From the NCBI GenBank assembly GCA_023410645.1, contig JAEYPQ010000023.1:62001-126000 (forward strand): a stretch of DNA of 64,000 bases. The letters are read 5' to 3'. Below are positions 25,830-34,491 of this stretch, in pieces (position 1 is the stretch's first letter; each line of letters starts with the position of its first letter). A model generated the notes under the pieces. That model was not told the DNA's origin. It saw nothing but the letters and a program-made list of their open reading frames with translations, and did no database searches. This DNA comes from Bacillota bacterium. GTDB lineage: Bacteria; Bacillota; Clostridia; TANB77; CAG-465. The translations under genes and the position numbers were made by a program.

Positions 25830-27170
25830 ATGAAAAATGGAATAAGTTTAATAGTATTAATAGTAACAATAATAATTATTATAATTATAGCAACGACATT
25901 AGTGTTATCGCTATCAAAAAATAATCCAATAGAACAGGCAAATAAATCAGTATTTTTAAATGATTTAAATAATTTTAAAACAGAGTTAGATATATATATA
26001 ATGAATAAATTAACAGATACATTAGGAGTAGATAATTCAAATACATTAAATGCGACTACTACTACGACACCGGGATTGACAGATATAATACCAAGTATGA
26101 CAAATAGTAAATATGATTTAACAAAGTTTAGTATAACAAATGGAAAATTAACATATACTGCAAGCGATGTTACAGCAGGTTGGGCAAATGAAGTAGATGG
26201 AATAATCGTAAATGGATCGGAACCGACGGAAGCAAATGGACTAGATATAAATACTTTAGAGTATGCATGGAGTGTTACTAATACAGCTCCAGTAACTGGA
26301 TGGACATTATATAATAGTAATAATACATTAACATTTCCTACAATATCTGGAATAAACTATTTTTGGTTAAGAATAACAGATACAAATAGAAATGTAACTA
26401 CATTAGAACCAAAAGAAGTAACAATTAATTCTAACACAACAAATCCTACTACAATAAATGAATTTACACCTAGAATAGAAAATGTAGCAGGACTTACATT
26501 TGATATAGTATTAAATGCTACATCTGATAATAGTAATATAATTGGGTATGAGATATTTTTAAATAATAATTATTACGATTTTGTAAGAGATACAGATAGA
26601 TATATTTGTAATAAGAATTTAACATTAAATACAAATTATGCTGTAGAGGTAGTAGCAATAGATGATAAAGGAACTATTAGAAAATCTAATATGGCTAATG
26701 TAAAAACATTGGATAGGTTAGAAATAATAACTGCAAATAATAAACATTCAGAAATAACTGGGGATTGGTATGAATATATTGGGAATACAACTTACGATAA
26801 AATATTAATGTCAACAGATGGTTATAATGTCTCAGCATCAAATTCAAATATATATAGTGTTATACAAACAAAAAATAAGATAGATTTAACTAATATAAAT
26901 ACACTTACAATGGATGTAGATTTATGGTGTAATGGTCCAGGACATACAAATAGAGCATATTTAGGTGTTACAGATTCTACTGGTCATAATACTACATATT
27001 TAAAATCAATATCAAATACCACTTATGGTACAACTAAACAAAGTAGAACACTTACACTTGATGTGTCAGATATAACTGGGGAACATTATATAAAATTAAT
27101 TATACAACATGGTTCTGAGCAGTCATATTATACAACATCAAGCACAATAAAATCATTAATAGGAACTTAA
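25830..27170 (+). CDS. Prepilin-like surface protein with FN3/Ig modules
   Basis: The 446-residue protein starts with a short basic leader and a long Ile-rich helix, KNGISLIVLIVTIIIIIIIA, then LSLSKNNPIEQANKSVFLNDL, which looks like a type IV prepilin N-terminus (Gly before the cut, hydrophobic helix, amphipathic extension). An Ig-like module (about 90-205), an FN3-like module (about 210-300) and a C-terminal beta-rich domain follow. The N-terminus is nearly the same as that of the 1020-residue protein at 48773, so the two are paralogues in export type. ATG 25830 follows AAAGGAAGG. The Arg-poor, Thr/Asn-rich make-up fits a cell-surface protein. Function unknown. Confidence 0.8.
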   Translation: MKNGISLIVLIVTIIIIIIIATTLVLSLSKNNPIEQANKSVFLNDLNNFKTELDIYIMNKLTDTLGVDNSNTLNATTTTTPGLTDIIPSMTNSKYDLTKFSITNGKLTYTASDVTAGWANEVDGIIVNGSEPTEANGLDINTLEYAWSVTNTAPVTGWTLYNSNNTLTFPTISGINYFWLRITDTNRNVTTLEPKEVTINSNTTNPTTINEFTPRIENVAGLTFDIVLNATSDNSNIIGYEIFLNNNYYDFVRDTDRYICNKNLTLNTNYAVEVVAIDDKGTIRKSNMANVKTLDRLEIITANNKHSEITGDWYEYIGNTTYDKILMSTDGYNVSASNSNIYSVIQTKNKIDLTNINTLTMDVDLWCNGPGHTNRAYLGVTDSTGHNTTYLKSISNTTYGTTKQSRTLTLDVSDITGEHYIKLIIQHGSEQSYYTTSSTIKSLIGT

Positions 27171-27176
27171 TAATAT

Positions 27177-27215
27177 AAGAAGTGAAAGATCAAGACTTTC
27201 ACTTCTTTCCTTTTA
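27177..27215 (+). terminator. Terminator after the prepilin-like gene
   Basis: AAGAAGTGAAAG pairs with CTTTCACTTCTT; T-rich tail TCCTTTTAT. Confidence 0.75.
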
Positions 27216-27309
27216 TATAATGTATTAGTATTTCATTTACCTTTTACTTTATTATCATATTCTCATCACAATTGGAAGATATAATATGTGCAGAAGGGAG
27301 AGAAAATGA

Positions 27310-28821
27310 ATGTATATATTTAAAAATGCTTTTAAGAGTATAACAAGAACAAAATTAAGAAATATCCTTATTGGAGTAATAATTGTAATTATTGGAATAT
27401 CAAGTACAATTGCACTATCAATAAAAAATTCAGCAGATAAATTAATTCAAAGCTATAAGGATTCAAGTGAAATTGAAGCTACATTAACTTTAAATAGGGA
27501 TTCAATGAGAAATGATTTCAAAAATACAAATGGATCAGATTCTACAAAAACTATTACTTCATTTATGTCGGATATACCTCAACTTACTGCAGATATGATA
27601 AAAGATTATGGTTCATCTGAATATGTAAATAGTTATAAATATTCAATGCAGACAGGTTTAAATAGTTCTGATATAGAAAAAGTAACTAGCGATACTACAG
27701 AAAATGAGTCTAATAAAGGCGGTGGAATGAGACAAGGCGGTTTGACTATAGCCAATTTATCAGGAGGAGACTTTACTATAGTTGGATATAATAGTCTAGA
27801 GGCTATGACTGAATTTGTAAATTCAACATATCAAATCACATCTGGTAATATATTTGATATAGATTCAACTGATAATCAGTGTGTTATATCAGATGAATTA
27901 GCTGAGAAGAATGATTTATCAGTAGGTAGTAAAATTACACTTGTAAATCCAAATAATGAATCTGAAACATATACTTTTACAGTTACAGGTATATATAAAG
28001 ATACAAGTGATAGTGGCGAATTTAGTATGTTTTCAAATGCGGCAAATAAAATAATTACTAATTCAAGTACATTGGAAACAATTATAAAAAATTCTGAGTC
28101 AAATTCAGATACTAAATTAAGTTCACAAGTAAATTCAACATTTATCTTAAAATCTTCAGATGTAATTGATTCTTTTAAACAAGATTTAACAACTAAAGGT
28201 TTAAATAGTTATTATACTGTAAGCACAAATTTAGATACAATTGAAAATTCACTTAAGCCAATACAAAATTTATCATCTTTTTCAACTATGTTTTTAATAA
28301 TAGTTTTAGCTATAGGTGGTGTAATACTTCTTGTTATTAATATGATAAATATAAGGGAAAGAAAATATGAGATTGGTGTTTTAAGAGCAATAGGAATGAA
28401 AAAACATAAAGTATTAGCACAATTTGTAGTTGAATTATTTGCTGTAACATTTATATCAATTATTATAGGAACAGTTGCAGGATCTGTCTTAACAGTACCA
28501 GTTGCAAATTCAATGCTTGCAAATGAGATTTCATCACAAGAAAGTGAAAGCTCAAAAGTTAATCAAAACTTTGGACTTACAACAGGAGCAGGTCAAAAGG
28601 GCGGAGCAGTGACTGTTGGAGGCCAGCTAGGAGACATTAGAAATACATTTTCTGGTAATTCAAGTGTAAATTATGTTGATAAAATAAATGCTATAATAGA
28701 CTTAAATACAGTATTAGAATTAATAAGTATAGGTGTTATACTTACATTAATTAGTAGTTGTATTTCAATGATATCTATTTCTAGATATACACCACTTAAA
28801 ATATTAAGTAATAGAACATAG
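27310..28821 (+). CDS. MacB/FtsX-type ABC transporter permease
   Basis: The 503-residue permease has one N-terminal helix (LRNILIGVIIVIIGISSTIAL), a large extracytoplasmic domain (about 45-330) and three C-terminal helices. The FtsX-domain motif INIRERKYEIGVLRAIGMKKHKV and the end YTPLKIL are typical. A Gly-rich loop near residue 140 (GGGMRQGG) and another near residue 425 are unusual. With the ATPase 22 nt downstream it forms an exporter of the type that moves peptides, lipoproteins or drugs, or that signals mechanically. No adaptor (MacA-like) gene is adjacent. ATG 27310 follows AGAAGGGAGAG. Confidence 0.9.
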   Translation: MYIFKNAFKSITRTKLRNILIGVIIVIIGISSTIALSIKNSADKLIQSYKDSSEIEATLTLNRDSMRNDFKNTNGSDSTKTITSFMSDIPQLTADMIKDYGSSEYVNSYKYSMQTGLNSSDIEKVTSDTTENESNKGGGMRQGGLTIANLSGGDFTIVGYNSLEAMTEFVNSTYQITSGNIFDIDSTDNQCVISDELAEKNDLSVGSKITLVNPNNESETYTFTVTGIYKDTSDSGEFSMFSNAANKIITNSSTLETIIKNSESNSDTKLSSQVNSTFILKSSDVIDSFKQDLTTKGLNSYYTVSTNLDTIENSLKPIQNLSSFSTMFLIIVLAIGGVILLVINMINIRERKYEIGVLRAIGMKKHKVLAQFVVELFAVTFISIIIGTVAGSVLTVPVANSMLANEISSQESESSKVNQNFGLTTGAGQKGGAVTVGGQLGDIRNTFSGNSSVNYVDKINAIIDLNTVLELISIGVILTLISSCISMISISRYTPLKILSNRT

Positions 28822-28843
28822 TAACACTAAGAAAGGAGATAAA

Positions 28844-29524
28844 ATGAGTATATTTAAAATTAAAGACTTATGTTATTCATATGATAATGGTAAAACAATG
28901 GTCTTGGACAATATAAATTATGAATTTGAAAAATCAAATACTTATGCAATAACAGGTAGATCTGGAACTGGAAAAACAACATTGCTTTCATTAATGTCTG
29001 GTCTTGATAAACCAACAAGTGGAACTATACTATATAATGATAATGATATATCAAAAATTGATGAAGATAAATATAGAAGTAAGCATATTGGTGTAGTATT
29101 TCAAAGTTTTAACTTACTGCCACATTTAACAGCACTTGAAAACGTTGTACTATCTATGGATGTATCAGGAGTGAAGATAAAAAATAAAAAAGAAACAGCT
29201 TTAAGTATATTAAATGATGTTGGACTTGATGAAGAGAAAGCAAATAGACGTGTACTTAGACTTTCTGGTGGAGAACAACAGCGTGTTGCCATTGCAAGAT
29301 CATTAGCATATGATCCAGATGTAATACTTGCAGATGAACCAACAGGTAATCTAGATAGACATACTGAAGAACAGATCATGGATATATTTAAAAAACTTGC
29401 AAGTGAAAAAGAAAAATGTGTTATCATAGTTACTCATTCACATACTGTATCAGATAATGTAAATGTAGTATATGACCTTGAAAAATATAAAAAAGGAAAA
29501 AATCTAATAGAAAAAGCTATTTAA
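28844..29524 (+). CDS. ABC transporter ATP-binding protein (MacB/LolD type)
   Basis: The 226-residue ATPase has Walker A GRSGTGKTT, Q-loop FQSFNLLPHLTALENV, signature LSGGEQQRVAIARSLAYDP, Walker B VILADEPTGNLD and the switch His in VTHSH. Sequence type and length match the partner of FtsX-like permeases. It directly follows the permease (RBS AGAAAGGAG), so the pair is one operon. The order permease-ATPase is the reverse of the usual one. Confidence 0.95.
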   Translation: MSIFKIKDLCYSYDNGKTMVLDNINYEFEKSNTYAITGRSGTGKTTLLSLMSGLDKPTSGTILYNDNDISKIDEDKYRSKHIGVVFQSFNLLPHLTALENVVLSMDVSGVKIKNKKETALSILNDVGLDEEKANRRVLRLSGGEQQRVAIARSLAYDPDVILADEPTGNLDRHTEEQIMDIFKKLASEKEKCVIIVTHSHTVSDNVNVVYDLEKYKKGKNLIEKAI

Positions 29525-29739
29525 ATAAAAAAGAATATTTCTAATTTGTACAAATTATATATACGTAAAGGGGGTGATTTATGATATAGGGGTAAAAAAC
29601 TAACAAAACATACTAAAATAATACGATTATTGTTTAGAAAAAGAGAAATAAAAATATATATATTAAAAAATTCCTATACATAACATATATAATTCTCTTT
29701 TTCGATAAGATTAAAAACGGATAATTCCATATGCCTAAA
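29525..29739 (+). other. Non-coding stretch with a distant inverted repeat
   Basis: No gene is seen. AAAAAGAGAA (29638-29647) pairs with TTCTCTTTTT (29693-29702), enclosing a 45-nt AT-rich loop. A strong RBS-like AAAGGGGGTG is followed by ATG ATA TAG at 29581, a two-codon start-stop. It may be an untranslated leader or small RNA; evidence is weak. Confidence 0.3.
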
Positions 29740-29772
29740 AGAGAAGTTAATTTATTAACTTCTCTGTTTTTT
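29740..29772 (+). terminator. Rho-independent terminator
   Basis: AGAGAAGTTAA pairs with TTAACTTCTCT, followed by GTTTTTTG. Confidence 0.85.
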
Positions 29773-29891
29773 GAAGTGAAAATGGATAGAAGCTTGTATC
29801 AAATGATATAAATTTTACATAAAATATATTAAAGTATTGAAGTATTGATACTTTTTAGAAACTTTAATACGTATTTTAAGGGGGGAAAATT

Positions 29892-30065
29892 ATGTCATTT
29901 GGAGGCCATATGGGATGTTGTGGAAGTTCATGTTGTTGTCAAAAGAAAGTAGAACCAATGTGTTGTTGCAAAAAAGAAGAAAAACATGAATTTGAGTGCA
30001 AATTAATGTGTAAACCAATGGAAGAGAAAAAAGATTGTGGTTGCGGTTGCGGAAGAAAATTCTAA
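29892..30065 (+). CDS. Cysteine-rich 57-aa peptide
   Basis: The small gene encodes a peptide with 14 cysteines among 57 residues, grouped as CC, CCC, CCC, single C's and a final CGCGCG, and with many Lys/Glu. ATG 29892 follows AAGGGGGGAAAA, a very strong RBS. Such spacing suggests metal binding (metallothionein-like) or a disulfide-rich structural protein such as a spore or coat component; neither can be decided here. No signal peptide is present. An inverted repeat AAAGTAT/ATACTTT (29831-29837, 29848-29854) lies upstream and a terminator at 30184 lies downstream. Confidence 0.75.
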   Translation: MSFGGHMGCCGSSCCCQKKVEPMCCCKKEEKHEFECKLMCKPMEEKKDCGCGCGRKF

Positions 30066-30183
30066 AATCATATTAAAATAACTACTATTTATTTTCAAAA
30101 AGAAAAGCTTTTTAGCTTTTCTCTACATAGCATAATTGTTAAATATAAAATTCTTATATGATATTTTTTTCCGCTTTATTATT

Positions 30184-30222
30184 AGAATTGTAAACAAATA
30201 ATTTGTTACAGTTCTTTTTTTA
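30184..30222 (+). terminator. Terminator downstream of the Cys-rich peptide
   Basis: AGAATTGTAAACAAA pairs with TTTGTTACAGTTCT (one bulge), followed by a T run. A further hairpin, AGAAAAGCT/AGCTTTTCT, lies at 30101-30122. Nothing else is seen in 30066-30338. Confidence 0.65.
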
Positions 30223-30338
30223 TAAAAAAAGAATAATTATATGCATAATTTTTAAACTTATGCATATAAATTAATAAGGTAAAATATTATTTAGTATAGT
30301 AACAGTTTAACTACACATTTAATCAAAGGAGGAAAATT

Positions 30339-31046
30339 ATGAAAATAAAGGTACTAAGTATAGTTAATTTTGGTGCTATAACAATGTTATTAATTACTAT
30401 ATTATACACACTTAATAAGATTTTAAGTCTTTTTTCTACTGAAAATGATTATAATGATTTAAGGGAGAATATAATAAGAATTTTCATTCTTTTTACTATC
30501 TTTGCAATTATAAGCTTATCGACTTTCTTTTATTGCATTTTTAAACATATATTAAAAAAAGAAAAAGATAAATTTTGCATAGATGGTCAAACCAAATTTT
30601 TTAATAAGCCAAGAATGTGGCAGGATATTGAAAGCATATCTAGTAAAGGAATAGCATTTAGTGTAATATATATGGATATTGATAACCTAAAAAAAATAAA
30701 TGATGAATATGGCCATATGGCTGGTGACAAGTTAATAGAAAAATTTACATTTAATATACTGAAAATAAATAATAAAGCTTTATGCTACCGGTTTGGTGGA
30801 GATGAGTTCATAGTAATTGTTAAAGAAAAAGATTTAGATTTTGATAATTACATAAATGAGATACTCAAAATTAATAATATAGTTTTTGATATTATTGATG
30901 AATGTACTGGTAAAAAAGTAATTATTAATATTGAATTTTCAATGGGAATATCAAATACACTTAAAGATGGATATGATCCTAAAACACTTATTGAACTTGC
31001 AGATGAAAGAATGTACTCAGACAAGAAAAAAAGAAAACAAATGTGA
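30339..31046 (+). CDS. Membrane-bound diguanylate cyclase (GGDEF)
   Basis: The 235-residue protein has two N-terminal membrane helices (about 8-28 and 45-68) and one GGDEF domain with DGQTKFFNKPRMW, YMDIDNLKKINDEYGHMAGD and the intact active site RFGGDEF. It should make cyclic di-GMP. The RxxD inhibitory site normally found five residues before GGDEF is absent (NNKA instead), so product feedback may be missing. The input domain is minimal. ATG 30339 follows AAAGGAGG. Single-gene unit. Confidence 0.92.
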   Translation: MKIKVLSIVNFGAITMLLITILYTLNKILSLFSTENDYNDLRENIIRIFILFTIFAIISLSTFFYCIFKHILKKEKDKFCIDGQTKFFNKPRMWQDIESISSKGIAFSVIYMDIDNLKKINDEYGHMAGDKLIEKFTFNILKINNKALCYRFGGDEFIVIVKEKDLDFDNYINEILKINNIVFDIIDECTGKKVIINIEFSMGISNTLKDGYDPKTLIELADERMYSDKKKRKQM

Positions 31047-31076
31047 TATCAGTATGATCATATTTGTTTTTCTTTT
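31030..31076 (+). terminator. Terminator of the GGDEF gene
   Basis: AGAAAACAAAT pairs with ATTTGTTTTTCT, with a T-rich tail; it overlaps the end of the gene. Confidence 0.7.
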
Positions 31077-31124
31077 ATATAATAAAAAAATTTATATAAA
31101 ATTAAAAATATTTTAATATTTTTA

Positions 31125-31179
31125 TTGACAAAAGTATTTAATTGATATAAAATATAGAAAATAGTAATTATTACTATTT
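31125..31179 (+). promoter_or_regulatory. Promoter and PerR/Fur-type operator of perR-rbr-dfx
   Basis: TTGACA (31125-31130) and TGATATAAA, an extended -10 ending at 31151, are followed by a perfect 21-bp inverted repeat (31159-31179, arms AAATAGTAAT/ATTACTATTT around T). The position just after the -10 suits repression, and the 10-1-10 form is like PerR boxes, suggesting autoregulation. Confidence 0.8.
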
Positions 31180-31193
31180 TGGAGTATGGTATT

Positions 31194-31568
31194 ATGAAGT
31201 ATTCAAAACAACGCGATAAAATTTTAAATTATGTTAGATCTGTAAAATGTCATCCTACTGCTGAAGAAGTATATAACGAAGTAAGAGAGGAATTACCTAA
31301 TATTAGTTTAGGGACAGTTTATAGAAATCTAGACTTATTATCTGAATCAGGTGATATAAGAAGGATAAAAATTGCTAATTCTAAGGATAGATTTGATGGT
31401 GATTTGTGCAATCATTATCATGCAGTGTGTGTTAAGTGTGGCTCTGTTCAAGATATATTCACTGATTACTTTTCATCTATAAATGATGAAATTGAAAATA
31501 AATTAAATTGTAAAGTTTTATCTCATGATGTTATTTTTAATACTATATGCCAACATTGTAAAAATTAA
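31194..31568 (+). CDS. perR: Fur family regulator, PerR-like
   Basis: The 124-residue repressor has a winged-helix domain with CHPTAEEVYNEVREELPNISLGTVYRNLDLL and a metal-binding domain HYHAVCVKCGSVQDIF with the structural zinc Cys4 set (CVKC and the C-terminal CQHC). Placement before rubrerythrin and desulfoferrodoxin genes points to the peroxide sensor PerR rather than Fur. The start is ATG 31194 behind GGAG; the upstream TTG (31179) lies in the operator. Peroxide oxidation of iron-bound His residues would release DNA in the family. Confidence 0.88.
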   Translation: MKYSKQRDKILNYVRSVKCHPTAEEVYNEVREELPNISLGTVYRNLDLLSESGDIRRIKIANSKDRFDGDLCNHYHAVCVKCGSVQDIFTDYFSSINDEIENKLNCKVLSHDVIFNTICQHCKN

Positions 31569-31582
31569 AGGAGGATATTATA

Positions 31583-32122
31583 ATGGAATTTAAAGGATCT
31601 AAAACAGAGGCTAATTTAATGGCTGCATTTGCAGGAGAGTCTCAAGCAAGAAATAAGTATACTTATTATGCTTCAAAAGCTAAAAAAGAAGGTTATGAAC
31701 AAATCGCTTCTATATTTGAAGAAACAGCTAATAATGAAAAAGAACATGCTAAAATATGGTTTAAACTTTTACATGATGGAGATATACCATCAACAAAAGA
31801 AAATTTAAAAGATGCTGCAAATGGTGAAAATTATGAGTGGACAGATATGTATGCTGGATTTGCAAAAACAGCAAAAGAAGAAGGGTTTGATCATATTGCA
31901 TTTCTTTTTGAATCAGTTGGTAAAATAGAAAAAGAACATGAAGAAAGATATGAAAAGCTTCTTGAAAGATTAAATGCTGGTGAAGTTTTTGTAAAAGGAG
32001 ATGTAACTATTTGGAAATGTAGAAACTGTGGACACATACATATAGCAGTTGGTGCTCCTGAAATATGTCCAGTATGTTCTCACCCAAAAAGCTATTTTGA
32101 AGTAAAAGCTGAGAATTATTAA
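31583..32122 (+). CDS. rbr: Rubrerythrin
   Basis: The 179-residue protein has an N-terminal four-helix di-iron domain (GESQARNKYTYYASKAKKEG, EETANNEKEHAKIW, ESVGKIEKEHEERY) and a C-terminal rubredoxin domain with CRNCGH and CPVCSH. It reduces hydrogen peroxide to water in anaerobes, with electrons from rubredoxin or NADH-linked reductases. ATG 31583 is 14 nt after perR and behind AAAGGAGG, so it shares the perR transcript. Canonical length and ligands. Confidence 0.97.
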   Translation: MEFKGSKTEANLMAAFAGESQARNKYTYYASKAKKEGYEQIASIFEETANNEKEHAKIWFKLLHDGDIPSTKENLKDAANGENYEWTDMYAGFAKTAKEEGFDHIAFLFESVGKIEKEHEERYEKLLERLNAGEVFVKGDVTIWKCRNCGHIHIAVGAPEICPVCSHPKSYFEVKAENY

Positions 32123-32141
32123 TATATAGTGGAGGGATAAT

Positions 32142-32531
32142 ATGGGAAATTTTGAATTATACATTTGTGAAAAATGTGGAAATATTATTGAAGTTGTAAA
32201 TAAAGGAGATATTGATGTAGTTTGTTGTGGTAGTAATGCAAAAAAATTAGTACCAAATACTGTAGATGCTGCTTTTGAAAAACATGTACCAGTTGGAACT
32301 TTAAATGAATCATTATTAGAAATAAAAGTTGGAAGCGTTGAGCATCCAATGACAAATGAACATTATATACAATCAATATATGCAGTTACAGATACTGGTG
32401 TTGTATATAGAAAATATTTAAATCCTGGTGATAAACCAGCTGCTACATTCAATATTTTAGATGCAAAGAAAGTCGATATGTATGCATATTGTAATTTACA
32501 TGGATTATGGAAGGCAACAATTGAAATATAA
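32142..32531 (+). CDS. dfx: Desulfoferrodoxin (superoxide reductase)
   Basis: The 129-residue protein has an N-terminal desulforedoxin domain (YICEKCGN and the CC pair in VVCCGS) and a superoxide reductase domain with EKHVPV, VGSVEHPM and CNLHG, which supply the Fe(His)4(Cys) centre and the Glu-Lys pair. It reduces superoxide to peroxide, which rubrerythrin upstream then removes. ATG 32142 follows GGAGGG, 19 nt after rbr. Terminator at 32551. Confidence 0.97.
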   Translation: MGNFELYICEKCGNIIEVVNKGDIDVVCCGSNAKKLVPNTVDAAFEKHVPVGTLNESLLEIKVGSVEHPMTNEHYIQSIYAVTDTGVVYRKYLNPGDKPAATFNILDAKKVDMYAYCNLHGLWKATIEI

Positions 32532-32550
32532 AATATATATGTAATTATTT

Positions 32551-32588
32551 AAATTAGATGATAAGTTTTTATCATCTAATTTATTTTG
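32551..32588 (+). terminator. Terminator of perR-rbr-dfx
   Basis: AAATTAGATGATAA pairs perfectly with TTATCATCTAATTT, followed by ATTTTG. Confidence 0.85.
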
Positions 32589-32669
32589 TAAATAAATATT
32601 ATGTAAAATTAATCATTAATACTTACTATAAAATAAATAAAAAATATTATTGATATTTTTTGAATTTAA

Positions 32670-32738
32670 TTGCAAATAATATAAATATATGATATAATAT
32701 TATAGTTGTAAATTATGTTGCCATTTGTCCTCTGGCAA
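32670..32738 (+). promoter_or_regulatory. Promoter and leader hairpin of the DEAD-box gene
   Basis: TTGCAA (32670-32675), 17-nt spacer with TGA, TATAAT (32693-32698). The leader then holds TTGCCA/TGGCAA (about 32719-32738), 25 nt before the RBS AAAAGGAG. Confidence 0.7.
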
Positions 32739-32766
32739 GCTAATATTGCAGCCAAAAGGAGAAAAA

Positions 32767-34449
32767 ATGGAAGAAATAAAAAAGTTCAGTGAAATGAACA
32801 TAAGAAAAGAAATTAAAAGTGCAATTGAAAAAATGGGATTTGAAGAAGCAACTCCTATTCAGGCACAAGCAATACCAGCAATAATGTCAGGTCGTGACTT
32901 TATTGGAATTGCACAAACAGGTACTGGTAAGACATGTGCATTTGGAATACCAGCAATAGAAAAAGTTGATACAAAAAATGACTCTGTACAGATATTAATA
33001 CTCTGCCCAACAAGAGAACTTGTAATACAAACTGGAGAAGAGTTACAATCTTTAGCTTCAAATATAAAAGGATTACAATTAACAACAATATATGGTGGCC
33101 AACAAATTGATAGACAAATAGTTGCGTTAAAGAAAAAACCACAAATTATTATAGGTACACCTGGAAGAATAATGGATCACATGAGAAGAAGAACTATTAA
33201 ATTTGATAATATATCAATGATAGTTCTTGATGAAGCAGATGAAATGCTAAATATGGGATTTAGAGAAGACTTAGATATAATATTAGAAAAAGCAAATGTA
33301 GATAGACAAACAGTTCTTTTATCTGCAACTATGTCTAAGGATATCATGAATATTACTAAAAAATATCAAAAATCAGATGCCCTTAAAATTGAAATTAAGC
33401 ATAAAACTTTAACTGCACCTAAAATTGAACAATTTATGGTTAATGTTGAAGAATCAAAGAAAATAGATGTACTTACAAGAATTTTAGATTCTGAAGAAAT
33501 AAATTTAGCTGTAATTTTCTGTAATACTAAAAGAAAAGTTGATGAATTAGAAGAACATTTAAAAATTAGGGGATTTCAGGTTGATGCATTACATGGCGAT
33601 ATGAAGCAATCTCAAAGAGATATTGTAATGAGAAAATTTAGAAATGGAAAAACTAATATTCTTATAGCTACTGATGTTGCTGCACGTGGTATAGATGTTG
33701 AGGATATTGAAGTTATATTTAACTATGATATGCCGACTGATGAAGAATATTATGTACATAGAATAGGTAGAACAGGAAGAGCAGGAAAGTCTGGAAGAGC
33801 AATTACTTTTATAACTTCAAAAGAAAAATACAAATTAAAGTTTATTGAAAAATATACGAATGTTGCAATGAAACCATATGAAGTACCAACTGCTAAATTC
33901 TTAAATGAGAAGAGAACAAATAGCTTACTTGAAAAAATAGCAAGTGAAATAAATTCTAATGATCTTACAGAAGAAATATCAATAATTGAAAATTATTTAA
34001 CAACTTCTGATGTATCTACAATAGATTTTGCAGCAATGCTTTTAAAAATGAAGTTGGATAAAAATAAATTAAGTGCTTCTGATGATGTTAGTACAGCAAG
34101 AAATAATTCAAAAAGTGATAGTGTAAGATTATTTATTACTTTAGGTAAAATGGATAATTTAAAAAGAGGAGATTTAAAAGATTTAGTTGTAAAAGAATCT
34201 GATATATCAAAATCAGATATATATGATGCAGAAGTTTTAGATAAATTTTCTTTTGTCACTACTAATGAAGAGGCAGCTCAAAAAATTATAAAAGGATTAA
34301 ATGAAACTAAATATAATGGAAGACGTGTTGCAGTTGAAATATCAACAGGTGAACCATCAGTATCTAGTAGAAGAAAAAGAGAAGATAATTTTAAAAGAAA
34401 ACCAGAGAATTCAAAAAAGAAATCTAATAATTTTAGAAAAAGAAAATAA
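32767..34449 (+). CDS. DEAD-box ATP-dependent RNA helicase
   Basis: The 560-residue helicase has Q motif GFEEATPIQ, motif I AQTGTGKT, Ia PTRELV, DEAD, SAT, motif V ARGIDVEDI and motif VI HRIGRTGRAG, then a C-terminal domain (VRLFITLGKMDNLKRGDL to RRVAVEIS) of the DbpA/CsdA RNA-binding type, and a basic Lys/Arg tail. It unwinds RNA in ribosome assembly or mRNA decay, often at low temperature; it is nearest to CshA/DeaD. ATG 32767 follows AAAAGGAG; a GTG 14 codons upstream lies in the leader hairpin region and is unlikely. Confidence 0.95.
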   Translation: MEEIKKFSEMNIRKEIKSAIEKMGFEEATPIQAQAIPAIMSGRDFIGIAQTGTGKTCAFGIPAIEKVDTKNDSVQILILCPTRELVIQTGEELQSLASNIKGLQLTTIYGGQQIDRQIVALKKKPQIIIGTPGRIMDHMRRRTIKFDNISMIVLDEADEMLNMGFREDLDIILEKANVDRQTVLLSATMSKDIMNITKKYQKSDALKIEIKHKTLTAPKIEQFMVNVEESKKIDVLTRILDSEEINLAVIFCNTKRKVDELEEHLKIRGFQVDALHGDMKQSQRDIVMRKFRNGKTNILIATDVAARGIDVEDIEVIFNYDMPTDEEYYVHRIGRTGRAGKSGRAITFITSKEKYKLKFIEKYTNVAMKPYEVPTAKFLNEKRTNSLLEKIASEINSNDLTEEISIIENYLTTSDVSTIDFAAMLLKMKLDKNKLSASDDVSTARNNSKSDSVRLFITLGKMDNLKRGDLKDLVVKESDISKSDIYDAEVLDKFSFVTTNEEAAQKIIKGLNETKYNGRRVAVEISTGEPSVSSRRKREDNFKRKPENSKKKSNNFRKRK

Positions 34450-34452
34450 AGT

Positions 34453-34483
34453 AAAAAGGCTGCAATTGTTGCAGCCTTTTTTT
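34453..34483 (+). terminator. Terminator of the DEAD-box gene
   Basis: AAAAAGGCTGCAA pairs with TTGCAGCCTTTTT around a 3-nt loop. Confidence 0.92.
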
Positions 34484-34491
34484 CATAAGAT

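Noticed and set aside
29581..29589. A start-stop leader peptide (ATG ATA TAG)
   Set aside because: The RBS is strong but no downstream gene is coupled to it and no attenuator is visible, so it is not claimed as a feature.
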